Positions 50,064 through 57,519 of a stretch of DNA of 64,000 bases are shown here, piece by piece. The stretch is from Nocardioides luteus (GTDB taxonomy: Bacteria; Actinomycetota; Actinomycetes; Propionibacteriales; Nocardioidaceae). Numbering within the stretch: position 1 is the stretch's first letter; every line of letters starts with the position of its first letter. The stretch is taken from the NCBI RefSeq assembly GCF_000960475.2, contig NZ_JZDQ02000029.1, positions 21,774 through 85,773 on the forward strand, given 5' to 3'. The notes below the pieces were generated by a model. The model made no database searches and was not told the DNA's origin. It saw nothing but the letters and a program-made list of their open reading frames with translations. The position numbers were made by a program, and so were the translations under genes.

Positions 50064-51334
50064 GTATCGACACCGAAGACCGGCCGGTGGCGGATCCGTC
50101 GTCGCCGGACCCGATGCCGGACAACTCGCTGGGCGGGATCTTCCGGGCCTACCTGGCCAAGCTCAGGGGCGGTGAGGTCGGCTCGCTGCCGGCGGTGCTG
50201 GGGCTGGTCGCGCTGGTCGTGGTCTTCTCCGCGCTGCGGCCCGAGCAGTTCACCAACTCGTTCAACTTCGCCAACCTGATCGGCCAGTCGGCGGGCGTGA
50301 CCGTGCTGGCGATGGGCCTGGTGTTCGTGCTGCTGCTGGGCGAGATCGACCTCTCGGCGGGCTTCGCGGGCGGCACCTGCGCCGGCGTGCTCGGGGTGTT
50401 CCTGACCCGGCAGGAGTGGCCGCTTCTCCTGGCGTTGGTCGCGGCGCTGCTCACCGGCGCGGTGATCGGCCTGCTCATCGGGCTGTTGGTGGCCAGGCTC
50501 GGGATCCCGTCGTTCGTGGTCACCCTGGCCGCGTTCCTCGGGTTGCAGGGCGTGCTGCTGTCGATGATCGGTGAGGGCGGGACGATCCCCTACCGCAACG
50601 ACTTCATCAACGGCCTCAACAACTCCAACCTGCCGGTCTGGCTCGGCTGGGCGCTCGCCGTCGTCTGCATCGTGGGCTATGCGGCCACGACGTACGTCGC
50701 CGATGCGCGCCGCCGCGCCAAGAACCTCACGGTGCAGCCCATCCTGCTGTGGGCGCTGAAGGCCGGGCTGCTGACGGTCGTGGTGCTCGCGGTGGTCGGC
50801 TATCTCTCCGTCGAGCGCAGCCGTAACCCGGCGCTGACCTCGCTCAAGGGGGTGCCCGTCTCGTTGCTGGTGATCGTCGGTCTGCTGATCGTGCTCACCT
50901 TCATGCTGACCCGCACCGCCTGGGGCCGGCACGTCTACGCGGTCGGCGGCAACGCCGAGGCGGCGCGCAGGGCCGGGATCAACGTGTTCCGGGTCCGTCT
51001 GTCATGCTTCGTCCTCTGCTCGACCATGGCGGCGGTCGCCGGCATCATGATCGCCAGCCGCACCAACTCGGTGAACCCCAACACCGGTGGCGAGACCACG
51101 CTGCTCTACGCCGTGGGCGCCGCCGTCATCGGCGGCACCTCGCTCTTCGGTGGCAAGGGCCGCGTCATCGACGCCGTCATCGGTGGCACCGTGGTGGCCG
51201 TCATCGACAACGGCATGGGCCTGCTCGACCAGCCGCAGGGCACCGTCTGGATGGTCACCGGCCTGGTGCTCCTGGTCGCGGCCAGCGTCGACGCGCTCTC
51301 CCGGCGACGGGCCTCGGCCACGGGGCACGTGTAG
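50060..51334 (+). CDS. xylH: Sugar ABC transporter permease (xylose-type)
   Basis: A 424-residue membrane permease with about 10 helices of the RbsC/XylH (BPD_transp_2) family. The block LLLGEIDLSAGFAGGTCAGVLGV in the first third is the family hallmark; GGNAEAARRAGINVFRVRL near residue 296 is the ATPase-contact loop. An insert around residues 180-260 (ADARRRAKNLTVQPILLWALK) matches XylH rather than RbsC. It makes the xylose importer with the two genes upstream. A stem-loop follows the stop. Confidence 0.93.
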   Translation: MSIDTEDRPVADPSSPDPMPDNSLGGIFRAYLAKLRGGEVGSLPAVLGLVALVVVFSALRPEQFTNSFNFANLIGQSAGVTVLAMGLVFVLLLGEIDLSAGFAGGTCAGVLGVFLTRQEWPLLLALVAALLTGAVIGLLIGLLVARLGIPSFVVTLAAFLGLQGVLLSMIGEGGTIPYRNDFINGLNNSNLPVWLGWALAVVCIVGYAATTYVADARRRAKNLTVQPILLWALKAGLLTVVVLAVVGYLSVERSRNPALTSLKGVPVSLLVIVGLLIVLTFMLTRTAWGRHVYAVGGNAEAARRAGINVFRVRLSCFVLCSTMAAVAGIMIASRTNSVNPNTGGETTLLYAVGAAVIGGTSLFGGKGRVIDAVIGGTVVAVIDNGMGLLDQPQGTVWMVTGLVLLVAASVDALSRRRASATGHV

Positions 51335-51358
51335 CTGTTCCTTCAGCACGGTGTGCAG

Positions 51359-51409
51359 GCGAAGGCGCACATCCCCGGCGGAGCTCCGCACGGGATGTGC
51401 GCCTTTCGC
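51359..51409 (+). terminator. Terminator-like stem-loop after xylH
   Basis: Arms GCGAAGGCGCACATCCC (51359-51375) and GGGATGTGCGCCTTTCGC (51392-51409) pair with one bulged base around a 16-nt loop, 24 bp after the xylH stop and before the convergent serine hydrolase end. Confidence 0.75.
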
Positions 51410-51445
51410 TGCATCTATTGACGGAGGTACGCCACCGGGCCCCGG

Positions 51446-52972
51446 TCACGAGGCAGCCGCTGCACCGAGAGGCCGGTGCGCGGCCGGGCCGTCGGCCGCA
51501 CCCGCCTCCGGCCCGCGGACGTCGCGGCGGCGCAGCCCGAGGATGCGTACGACGATCGTGGCCAGGTTCGCCACGGCCGCGATGCCGGTCCAGGCCATCA
51601 GCGCGGGGGAGTAGTAGGCGAGCTGGAGCAGGCTGACGTCGCGTCCTCCGCCGACGAGCAGCCCGATCAGGTAGGGGAGGCTGAACAGGAGGACGGTCGG
51701 CCCCAGCCGCGGCATCAGCCGCGCCGCGATCCGCCACCACGCCTTGCCGGCGTGCTTGCGCACCCACGTCCCTGTCCGGGCGAGACGCCGGACGCCGAGC
51801 ACGATCGTCAGCAGCGTGAAGCCGGCCAGGACGAGGTCGGTCCAGAGCCGGATCGGCGGCATCGGGTCGGCCGTCCTGCCGTCGGTGATGTCGGCGATCC
51901 GGGTGCCGAGCCCGCCCGTTCCCTCGTTGCCCAGCCCGAGGCCGCTGTTGCCGATGACCACGATGCCGTGGCCGCTGTCGGTGAGGAGGACGTCGGCCGT
52001 ATAGGTGAACCAGATCCCGCCGTGGCCCACCTCCGGGCCCGCCGAGCCGCGATCGACCTCCCAGCCGAGCGCGTAGGTCGCATCGCCCTGCGGCGTCTGC
52101 ATCTGCCGTACGGTCCCCGCGGGCAGGACCCGGGTGCCGTCGGGGGCGACCCCGTCGTTCTGCTGGACGAGGAGCCACCTGGCGAGGTCCTCGGCCGTGG
52201 TGATCACGCCGTCGGAGCCGTTGACGAAGCGATGGGGCTCGGCGGCCGACGGGGTCAGGCCGTAGGCGCAGACGTGACCGTCGGCGACGTCGGCCGGAAG
52301 ATCCTCGGGGGTGACGTCGATCGTCGTGGTGCGGGTCATCCCGGCGGGCCGGAAGATCTCACGCTCGAGATAGTCGCCGAACGGCTCGCCGGAGACCCTC
52401 TCCACGATGCGCGCGGCGAGGTGGAAGTTGGTGTTGGTGTAGGCGTACTCCGCACCCGGGTCGGTGGCCAGGCTCGCACCGCGAGCCCGGCGCTCGGCCG
52501 CGGCGAGCGTCTCCGGTTGCGGAAGGCTCTTCTCCCGCAGGGTGAGGTCGGTGATGCCGGAGGTCTGGGTGAGCAGATGCCGGACGGTGATCTCGGCGCC
52601 GCGCCGGTCGCGGATCCGGAAGTCCGGAAGGTAGTCGTAGACGGGCGTATCCAGGTCGACCCGGCCGGCGGCGACCAGCTGCATGACGGCGGCCGCCGTC
52701 ATCGTCTTGCTCACCGAGGCGACCGGCATCCGCGTCGTCGCGGTGATCGTCTCTCCCCGGGAGTCGACGCCGTAGCCGGCTCGGTCGCTGATCCCGTCCC
52801 TGTCGGTCACGACCACGGCGATCCCGGGGTAGCCGCTCGCGGTCGCGAAGTCCTCGACGGCCGCGGCGATCCGGTCGTCGCTCTGCGCGGCGGCCGCCGG
52901 CTCGGCATGGAGTACGGCGGCGACGGCCGCGATGGCGAGAAGAGCTCCAAGACGTCGGATCATGGTGACCAT
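51446..52972 (-). CDS. Serine hydrolase (beta-lactamase class C family) with membrane tail
   Basis: A 508-residue exported protein. Signal peptide at residues 1-28 (LLAIAAVAAVLHAEPAAA). The catalytic domain has SVSK (S86-K89), YTN (AYTNTNFH) and HGG (VGHGGIWF), the three active-site motifs of class C beta-lactamase/DD-peptidase-like esterases. After about residue 370 come three to four membrane helices (LWTDLVLAGFTLLTIVLG, VLLFSLPYLIGLLV), an architecture seen in actinobacterial PBP4-type proteins. It could be a DD-peptidase or esterase; activity is not known. Two starts are possible (52972 or 52963). It is unrelated to the sugar genes on either side. Confidence 0.85.
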   Translation of the reverse strand: MVTMIRRLGALLAIAAVAAVLHAEPAAAAQSDDRIAAAVEDFATASGYPGIAVVVTDRDGISDRAGYGVDSRGETITATTRMPVASVSKTMTAAAVMQLVAAGRVDLDTPVYDYLPDFRIRDRRGAEITVRHLLTQTSGITDLTLREKSLPQPETLAAAERRARGASLATDPGAEYAYTNTNFHLAARIVERVSGEPFGDYLEREIFRPAGMTRTTTIDVTPEDLPADVADGHVCAYGLTPSAAEPHRFVNGSDGVITTAEDLARWLLVQQNDGVAPDGTRVLPAGTVRQMQTPQGDATYALGWEVDRGSAGPEVGHGGIWFTYTADVLLTDSGHGIVVIGNSGLGLGNEGTGGLGTRIADITDGRTADPMPPIRLWTDLVLAGFTLLTIVLGVRRLARTGTWVRKHAGKAWWRIAARLMPRLGPTVLLFSLPYLIGLLVGGGRDVSLLQLAYYSPALMAWTGIAAVANLATIVVRILGLRRRDVRGPEAGAADGPAAHRPLGAAAAS

Positions 52973-53038
52973 CGTCGTGGCGCGATGCCTACGCAGTCGT
53001 CAGCCCGCGGGCTGATCAGCTGTCGTCCTCCGGGATGA

Positions 53039-54067
53039 TCACGCCGGCGGCGCGGTGCTGCTGCGCACGACCAGCTCGGCGGGCAGCCGCAGGTGACGCT
53101 CGGTCTGCTTGCCCTCGAGCAGCTCCAGCAGGAGCTCGAGGGCGGCGCGGCCCATCTCGTGGAGCGGCTGGGCGACGGTGGTGAGCGGCGGGGTGGCGTC
53201 GCGGGCCTCGGGTACGTTGTCGAAGCCGATCACCGAGAGATCCTCGGGCACGCGAAGGCCGAGCGAGCCGGCGACCTCGATGACCTTGATCGCGGAGATG
53301 TCGTTGGCGGCGAAGATGGCCGTGGGCCGCTCGGCGACCGGGAGCGAGAGCAGCTCGCGGGCCGGTGCCTCGGCGACCTCGGGGTGGTAGCCGCCCACCC
53401 GGATCAGGTCGGGGGAGACGCTCAGGCCGGCGTCGTAGAGGGCCTCGCGGTAGCCCTGCTCGCGCAGGGCCGCCGAGCGGAGGTCCGGACGCCCGCCGAG
53501 GAAGCCGATGCGCCGGTGACCGAGCCCGATCAGGTGGTCGACGGCGAGCCGGGCGCCGGTGATGTTGTCGGCGTCGACGGTCATCGGGCCGTCGGGTCCG
53601 GTGTGGGGGTCGATCGCGACGACCGGGATGGTGGTCTCGTCGGTGATGATCATCGACGGGGTGACCACGATCGCGCCGTCGATCAGGGTGTGGCCCAGGC
53701 GGGACAGCGAGCGGCGCTCCCAGCCGGTGTGGTTGTGGGCGCCGCTGCGGCCGGCATGGGCCAGGAGCTCGTAGCCGGTGCCGTCCAGGGCCGCCGAGAT
53801 GCCCTTGAGGAGCTCGGCGGAGTAGGGCTCGAACTCGGCCACGAGCACACCGATGACGCCGGTGGACTTGCGGCGCAGGCTCGAGGCGATCAGCGAGGAC
53901 TGGTAGCCGAGCTGGTCGATCACCGCGAGGACCTTCTCGCTCGTCGCCTCGCTGACTCCGTAGCGCTCGTTGATGACCTTCGAGACGGTGGCCACCGAGA
54001 CCCCCGCTTCCCGGGCGACGTCGGTGATCGTCACCCGGCGGGGGCGGGGCTGGTCGAGCGTACTCAT
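53039..54067 (-). CDS. LacI-family transcriptional regulator (BxlR-like)
   Basis: A 342-residue regulator. The N-terminal helix-turn-helix is VTITDVAREAGVSVATVSKVINERYGVSE, and the rest is a periplasmic-binding-protein-like effector domain with VIGVLVAEFEPYSAELLKGI and SVIGFDNVPEA. It is divergent from the sugar-import genes bxlEFG, and GAAAACGTTATC in the gap is a LacI-type operator. The gene order equals the Streptomyces bxlR-bxlEFGA cluster, in which BxlR represses xyloside uptake. ATG at 54067 is the start; longer readings have no family match. Confidence 0.9.
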   Translation of the reverse strand: MSTLDQPRPRRVTITDVAREAGVSVATVSKVINERYGVSEATSEKVLAVIDQLGYQSSLIASSLRRKSTGVIGVLVAEFEPYSAELLKGISAALDGTGYELLAHAGRSGAHNHTGWERRSLSRLGHTLIDGAIVVTPSMIITDETTIPVVAIDPHTGPDGPMTVDADNITGARLAVDHLIGLGHRRIGFLGGRPDLRSAALREQGYREALYDAGLSVSPDLIRVGGYHPEVAEAPARELLSLPVAERPTAIFAANDISAIKVIEVAGSLGLRVPEDLSVIGFDNVPEARDATPPLTTVAQPLHEMGRAALELLLELLEGKQTERHLRLPAELVVRSSTAPPA

Positions 54068-54112
54068 GCCCCTGACAGTAGCCCACTTGGGGCATGTTCG
54101 ATAACCATCTAC

Positions 54113-54124
54113 GAAAACGTTATC
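54113..54124. promoter_or_regulatory. LacI-type operator GAAAACGTTATC
   Basis: An imperfect palindrome around AACGTT, the core of LacI-family operators (GATAACGTTATC type). It lies 46 bp from the LacI regulator start and 104 bp upstream of the substrate-binding protein gene, with a further CGATAACC half-site at about 54100. Confidence 0.7.
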
Positions 54125-54132
54125 GACAACGA

Positions 54133-54161
54133 TTGACACGACGGCCCGGACTTGCCATGCT
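54133..54161 (+). promoter_or_regulatory. Probable sigma-70 promoter for the bxlEFG operon
   Basis: TTGACA at 54133-54138 is a perfect -35 box, followed after 17 bp by CATGCT (54156-54161), a weak -10. The -35 is 8 bp downstream of the LacI-type operator. Confidence 0.5.
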
Positions 54162-54172
54162 CGACCCCGATA

Positions 54173-54188
54173 TGTGGCGGCAGTCACA
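54173..54188 (+). promoter_or_regulatory. Crp/GlxR-like site upstream of the sugar-binding protein gene
   Basis: TGTGGCGGCAGTCACA matches TGTGA-N6-TCACA with one mismatch. It lies 39 bp before the start of the substrate-binding protein gene, close to or downstream of the predicted transcription start. Confidence 0.5.
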
Positions 54189-54227
54189 TGACCCATACAT
54201 CCAGAGCTGTGACGAAGAGGTCCCAAG

Positions 54228-55517
54228 ATGTCGAGGAAGACACAAGCGCTCGCCGCGCTGTGCGCCGGATTGATGATTGCCGCCACCGGTTGTGGCAGCT
54301 CGGGCGACTCCGGTGGCGACGACAACACCATCATCTGGTGGCACAACTCCAACAACGATCCCGGCAAGGGCTACTACGAGCAGGTCGCCAAGGACTTCGA
54401 GAAGGCCAACCCCGGCGTCGACGTCAAGGTGCAGGCCTTCGCCCACGAGGACATGCTCACCAAGCTCGACGCCGCCTTCCAGAGCGGTGACCCCGAGCAG
54501 ATCCCGGACGTCTACATGGAGCGTGGCGGCGGCGAGCTCGCCGACCACGTCGAGGCGGGCCTGACCAAGGACCTGTCCGAGGACGCGAGCGACGAGATCG
54601 ACATGATCGGCGGCTCCGTCGCCGGCTGGCAGGTCGACGGCAAGACGTACGCGCTGCCGTTCTCCATCGGCGTCGTCGGGTTCTGGTACAACAAGGACCT
54701 CTTCGCCAAGGCCGGCATCACCACCGCGCCGACGACGATGGAGGACTTCTACGCCGCCGTCGACAAGCTCAAGGCCGCGGGCATCCAGCCGGTCTCGGTC
54801 GGCGCCAAGGACGCCTGGCCGGCCGCCCACTACTACTACTGGACCGCGGTGCGGGAGTGCTCCGAGGACGTACTCACCTCGGCGGTCAAGAGCCTGGACT
54901 TCTCCGACGCCTGCTTCGAGAAGGCCGGCGACGACCTCGTCGACATCGTCGCGAAGAAGCCGTTCAACAACGGCTTCCTCTCCACCGGCGCCCAGGAGGG
55001 CCCGACCTCGGCCTCCGGCCTCCTCGCGACCGGCAAGGTCGCCATGGAGCTGGCCGGTCACTGGGAGCCCGGCGTGATGCAGGGCATCACCGAGGACAAG
55101 AAGGGACTGGGGGACAAGACCGGCTGGTTCGCGTTCCCGCAGATCGAGGGTGGCCAGGGCGACCCGGCCGCGCAGATGGGCGGCGGTGACGCCTGGGCGG
55201 TCTCCGAGGGTGCGCCCGACGCCTCGGTCGACTTCGTGAAGTACCTCCTCTCCACCGACGTCCAGACGGGCTTCGCGAAGAACGGCATGGGCCTGCCGAC
55301 CAACCCCGACGCGACCGGCGCGCTGACCGACCCGGCTCTGGCCGACCTGATCAAGGTGCGCGACAGCGCCCCGTACGTCCAGCTCTACTTCGACACCGCC
55401 TTCGGGCAGTCCGTGGGCGGTGCGATGAACGACGCCATCGTCAACGTGTTCGCCGGAAAGGGCTCGGCCGCCGACATCGTCAAGGCCACCCAGGCCGCCG
55501 CCGACAAGGAAAAGTGA
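54228..55517 (+). CDS. bxlE: Sugar-binding lipoprotein of an oligosaccharide ABC importer (BxlE-like)
   Basis: A 429-residue extracellular solute-binding protein of family 1. The lipobox is ATGCGSS with Cys22 and the mature protein starts with a Gly/Ser/Asp linker. Conserved blocks are IIWWHNSNNDPGKGYYEQVAKDF and YALPFSIGVVGFWYNKDLF. Trp- and Tyr-rich segments (AHYYYWTAV) suit binding of a glycan. It is first in an operon with two permeases and a GH3 enzyme, matching the xylobiose importer BxlE of Streptomyces. LacI and Crp-like sites lie upstream. Cellobiose or another disaccharide is a possible alternative ligand. Confidence 0.87.
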   Translation: MSRKTQALAALCAGLMIAATGCGSSGDSGGDDNTIIWWHNSNNDPGKGYYEQVAKDFEKANPGVDVKVQAFAHEDMLTKLDAAFQSGDPEQIPDVYMERGGGELADHVEAGLTKDLSEDASDEIDMIGGSVAGWQVDGKTYALPFSIGVVGFWYNKDLFAKAGITTAPTTMEDFYAAVDKLKAAGIQPVSVGAKDAWPAAHYYYWTAVRECSEDVLTSAVKSLDFSDACFEKAGDDLVDIVAKKPFNNGFLSTGAQEGPTSASGLLATGKVAMELAGHWEPGVMQGITEDKKGLGDKTGWFAFPQIEGGQGDPAAQMGGGDAWAVSEGAPDASVDFVKYLLSTDVQTGFAKNGMGLPTNPDATGALTDPALADLIKVRDSAPYVQLYFDTAFGQSVGGAMNDAIVNVFAGKGSAADIVKATQAAADKEK

Positions 55518-55526
55518 GCTGACCCT

Positions 55527-56609
55527 GTGACACACGACGTGACCGAACCCGCTGCGGCGGCGTCAGGGCACGCCACCTCGGATGCCCGGCGTACAGGCGC
55601 TGTACGCCGGGCCCCCGGCGGTCCCGCGGGGACCGGCTCCGCCGGTCCGAACCGGCGTGGCGACGACTGGCGCAAGCGCCTGGAGATCCTTGTCTTCGTC
55701 ACCCCTGCGCTCGCCCTCATCGCCCTGTTCGTCGCCTGGCCGATCGTCACCGCGGTGCGCTTCTCGGTCTACGACTGGAAGGGCTTCGGCGACCTGACCG
55801 ACTTCGTCGGCCTGGAGAACTACGCCGAGGTCCTCGGCGACGAGGTCTTCCGCAGCGCGGTCGGCCACAACATGGTCATCGTGGTGGGCTCGATCCTGCT
55901 CCAGCTCCCGCTGGGCGTGGCGATCGCTCTCCTGCTCAACCGCAAGATGCGCGGCCAGGGCCTGCTGCGCACCATCATCTTCGTGCCGTACGTGCTGGCC
56001 GAGGTCATCGCCGCGGTCGTCTGGCTCCAGCTGCTGCAGCCGCAGTACGGCTTCATCGACGCCGTCACCGCGCAGATCGGGCTCACCCCACCCGAGCAGG
56101 GCTGGCTCGGCACCCCGGAGTACGCCCTGTGGATCGTGCTCCTGGTGCTGACCTGGAAGTACCTCGGCCTGGCCGTGCTGCTCTTCCTGGCCGGCATGCA
56201 GGGCGTCTCCGAGGAGCTCCACGAGGCCGCCCAGCTCGACGGCGCCTCCTGGTGGCAGACGCAGTGGCGGATCACGATCCCGCTGCTCGGGCCCACGATG
56301 CGTACCTGGGCGTTCCTGTCCATGATCGGCTCGATCCAGTGCTTCGACATGATCTGGGTGCTCACCCAGGGCGGCCCCGCGGACGCGACCGCCACCATGG
56401 CGACCTACCTCATCGACGAGGGCACCAAGCGCCACAACTACGGCATCGCAGGTGCCGCCTCGGTGATCCTGTTCGTGATCGCCTTCGCGATGGCGCTCGC
56501 CTACCAGGTCCTGATCCTGCGCCGTGACACCCAGGACGACACCCAGCGCTACACCCGGGCGGAGAGTGCTCTGTTCGGTGCCCTCTCCCGCAAGCGAAAG
56601 GCGGCGTGA
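55527..56609 (+). CDS. bxlF: Sugar ABC transporter permease (MalF/UgpA-type, BxlF-like)
   Basis: A 360-residue permease with six membrane helices, after an N-terminal cytoplasmic tail of about 45 residues rich in Ala, Gly and Arg. The ATPase-contact (EAA) loop is EAAQLDGASWWQTQWRITIPLL near residue 235. GLENYAEVLGDEVF and RTIIFVPYVLAEVIAAVVW are family blocks. The GTG at 55527 is 9 bp after the upstream stop. No ATPase gene lies in the operon, so a shared MsiK-like ATPase encoded elsewhere must drive it. Confidence 0.92.
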   Translation: MTHDVTEPAAAASGHATSDARRTGAVRRAPGGPAGTGSAGPNRRGDDWRKRLEILVFVTPALALIALFVAWPIVTAVRFSVYDWKGFGDLTDFVGLENYAEVLGDEVFRSAVGHNMVIVVGSILLQLPLGVAIALLLNRKMRGQGLLRTIIFVPYVLAEVIAAVVWLQLLQPQYGFIDAVTAQIGLTPPEQGWLGTPEYALWIVLLVLTWKYLGLAVLLFLAGMQGVSEELHEAAQLDGASWWQTQWRITIPLLGPTMRTWAFLSMIGSIQCFDMIWVLTQGGPADATATMATYLIDEGTKRHNYGIAGAASVILFVIAFAMALAYQVLILRRDTQDDTQRYTRAESALFGALSRKRKAA

Positions 56610-57505
56610 TGGCCGGCGTGACTCTCGACCCTCTCGCCGAGACCGGAAACGGCTCGGGCGGATCACTCCCGAAGCGGCGTCGCGCCGGGTCCGGCGGCGG
56701 CAATCTGTGGGTCTACCTGATCGCGCTGATCGTGGTCGCGATCACCGTCGGCCCGGTCCTCTACGGCGCGATGGGCGGCTTCCGCACCAACGCGCAGCTC
56801 GCCGACAAGCCGGCCGGGCTGCCCGACCCGTGGGTGTGGAGCAACTACGCCGGCGTGCTGAGCAACCCCTCGTTCTGGCAGTACGCCCTCAACTCGACGA
56901 TGATCGCGATCATCACCACGGTGGTCACCGTCGTGTTCGGGCTGATGGCGGCGTACCCCCTGGCTCGCTACCAGTTCCGGGGGCGCGAGGCGCTGTTCAT
57001 GGTCTTCGTGCTCGGCCTGCTCTTCCCGGCGGCTGTGGCGATCATCCCGCTGTTCATCATCATCACCCGCAACCTGCACATGGCGAACACCTGGTGGGGC
57101 GTGGCCCTGCCGCAGGCGGCGTTCGCGCTGCCGATGACGGTGGTCATCCTCCGGCCGTTCCTGATGGCGCTGCCCAAGGAGCTGGAGGAGGCGGCGCTGA
57201 TCGACGGCGCCGGCCGGATCAGCGTCTTCTGGCGGGTCCTGATGCCGCTGTCGGCACCCGGGATGATCACCGTCGGCGTGCTCGCCTTCGTGACCTCCTG
57301 GAACGCCTACCTGCTTCCGCTCCTGCTGCTCCAGGACCAGATGCGCACCCTCCCGCTCGGCGTCGCCGACTTCTCCACCGAGCACTCCGCCGACACCGCC
57401 GGGGTCCTCGCCTTCACCACGCTCGCGATGATCCCCGCCCTGGTGCTCTTCCTCGCCTTCCAGCGTCGCCTTGTCAGCGGCCTGCAGGGTGCGGTCAAGG
57501 GCTAG
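56609..57505 (+). CDS. bxlG: Sugar ABC transporter permease (MalG-type, BxlG-like)
   Basis: A 298-residue permease with six membrane helices. The EAA loop is EEAALIDGAGRISVFWRVLMPL near residue 200, and YPLARYQFRGREALF is the conserved helix 2 to 3 loop. The ATG at 56609 overlaps the previous gene's stop (TGATG); a GTG at 56606 is the alternative. It completes the importer with the binding protein and first permease and is followed by the GH3 enzyme gene. Confidence 0.92.
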   Translation: MAGVTLDPLAETGNGSGGSLPKRRRAGSGGGNLWVYLIALIVVAITVGPVLYGAMGGFRTNAQLADKPAGLPDPWVWSNYAGVLSNPSFWQYALNSTMIAIITTVVTVVFGLMAAYPLARYQFRGREALFMVFVLGLLFPAAVAIIPLFIIITRNLHMANTWWGVALPQAAFALPMTVVILRPFLMALPKELEEAALIDGAGRISVFWRVLMPLSAPGMITVGVLAFVTSWNAYLLPLLLLQDQMRTLPLGVADFSTEHSADTAGVLAFTTLAMIPALVLFLAFQRRLVSGLQGAVKG

Positions 57506-57519
57506 AACGGACACCTCCT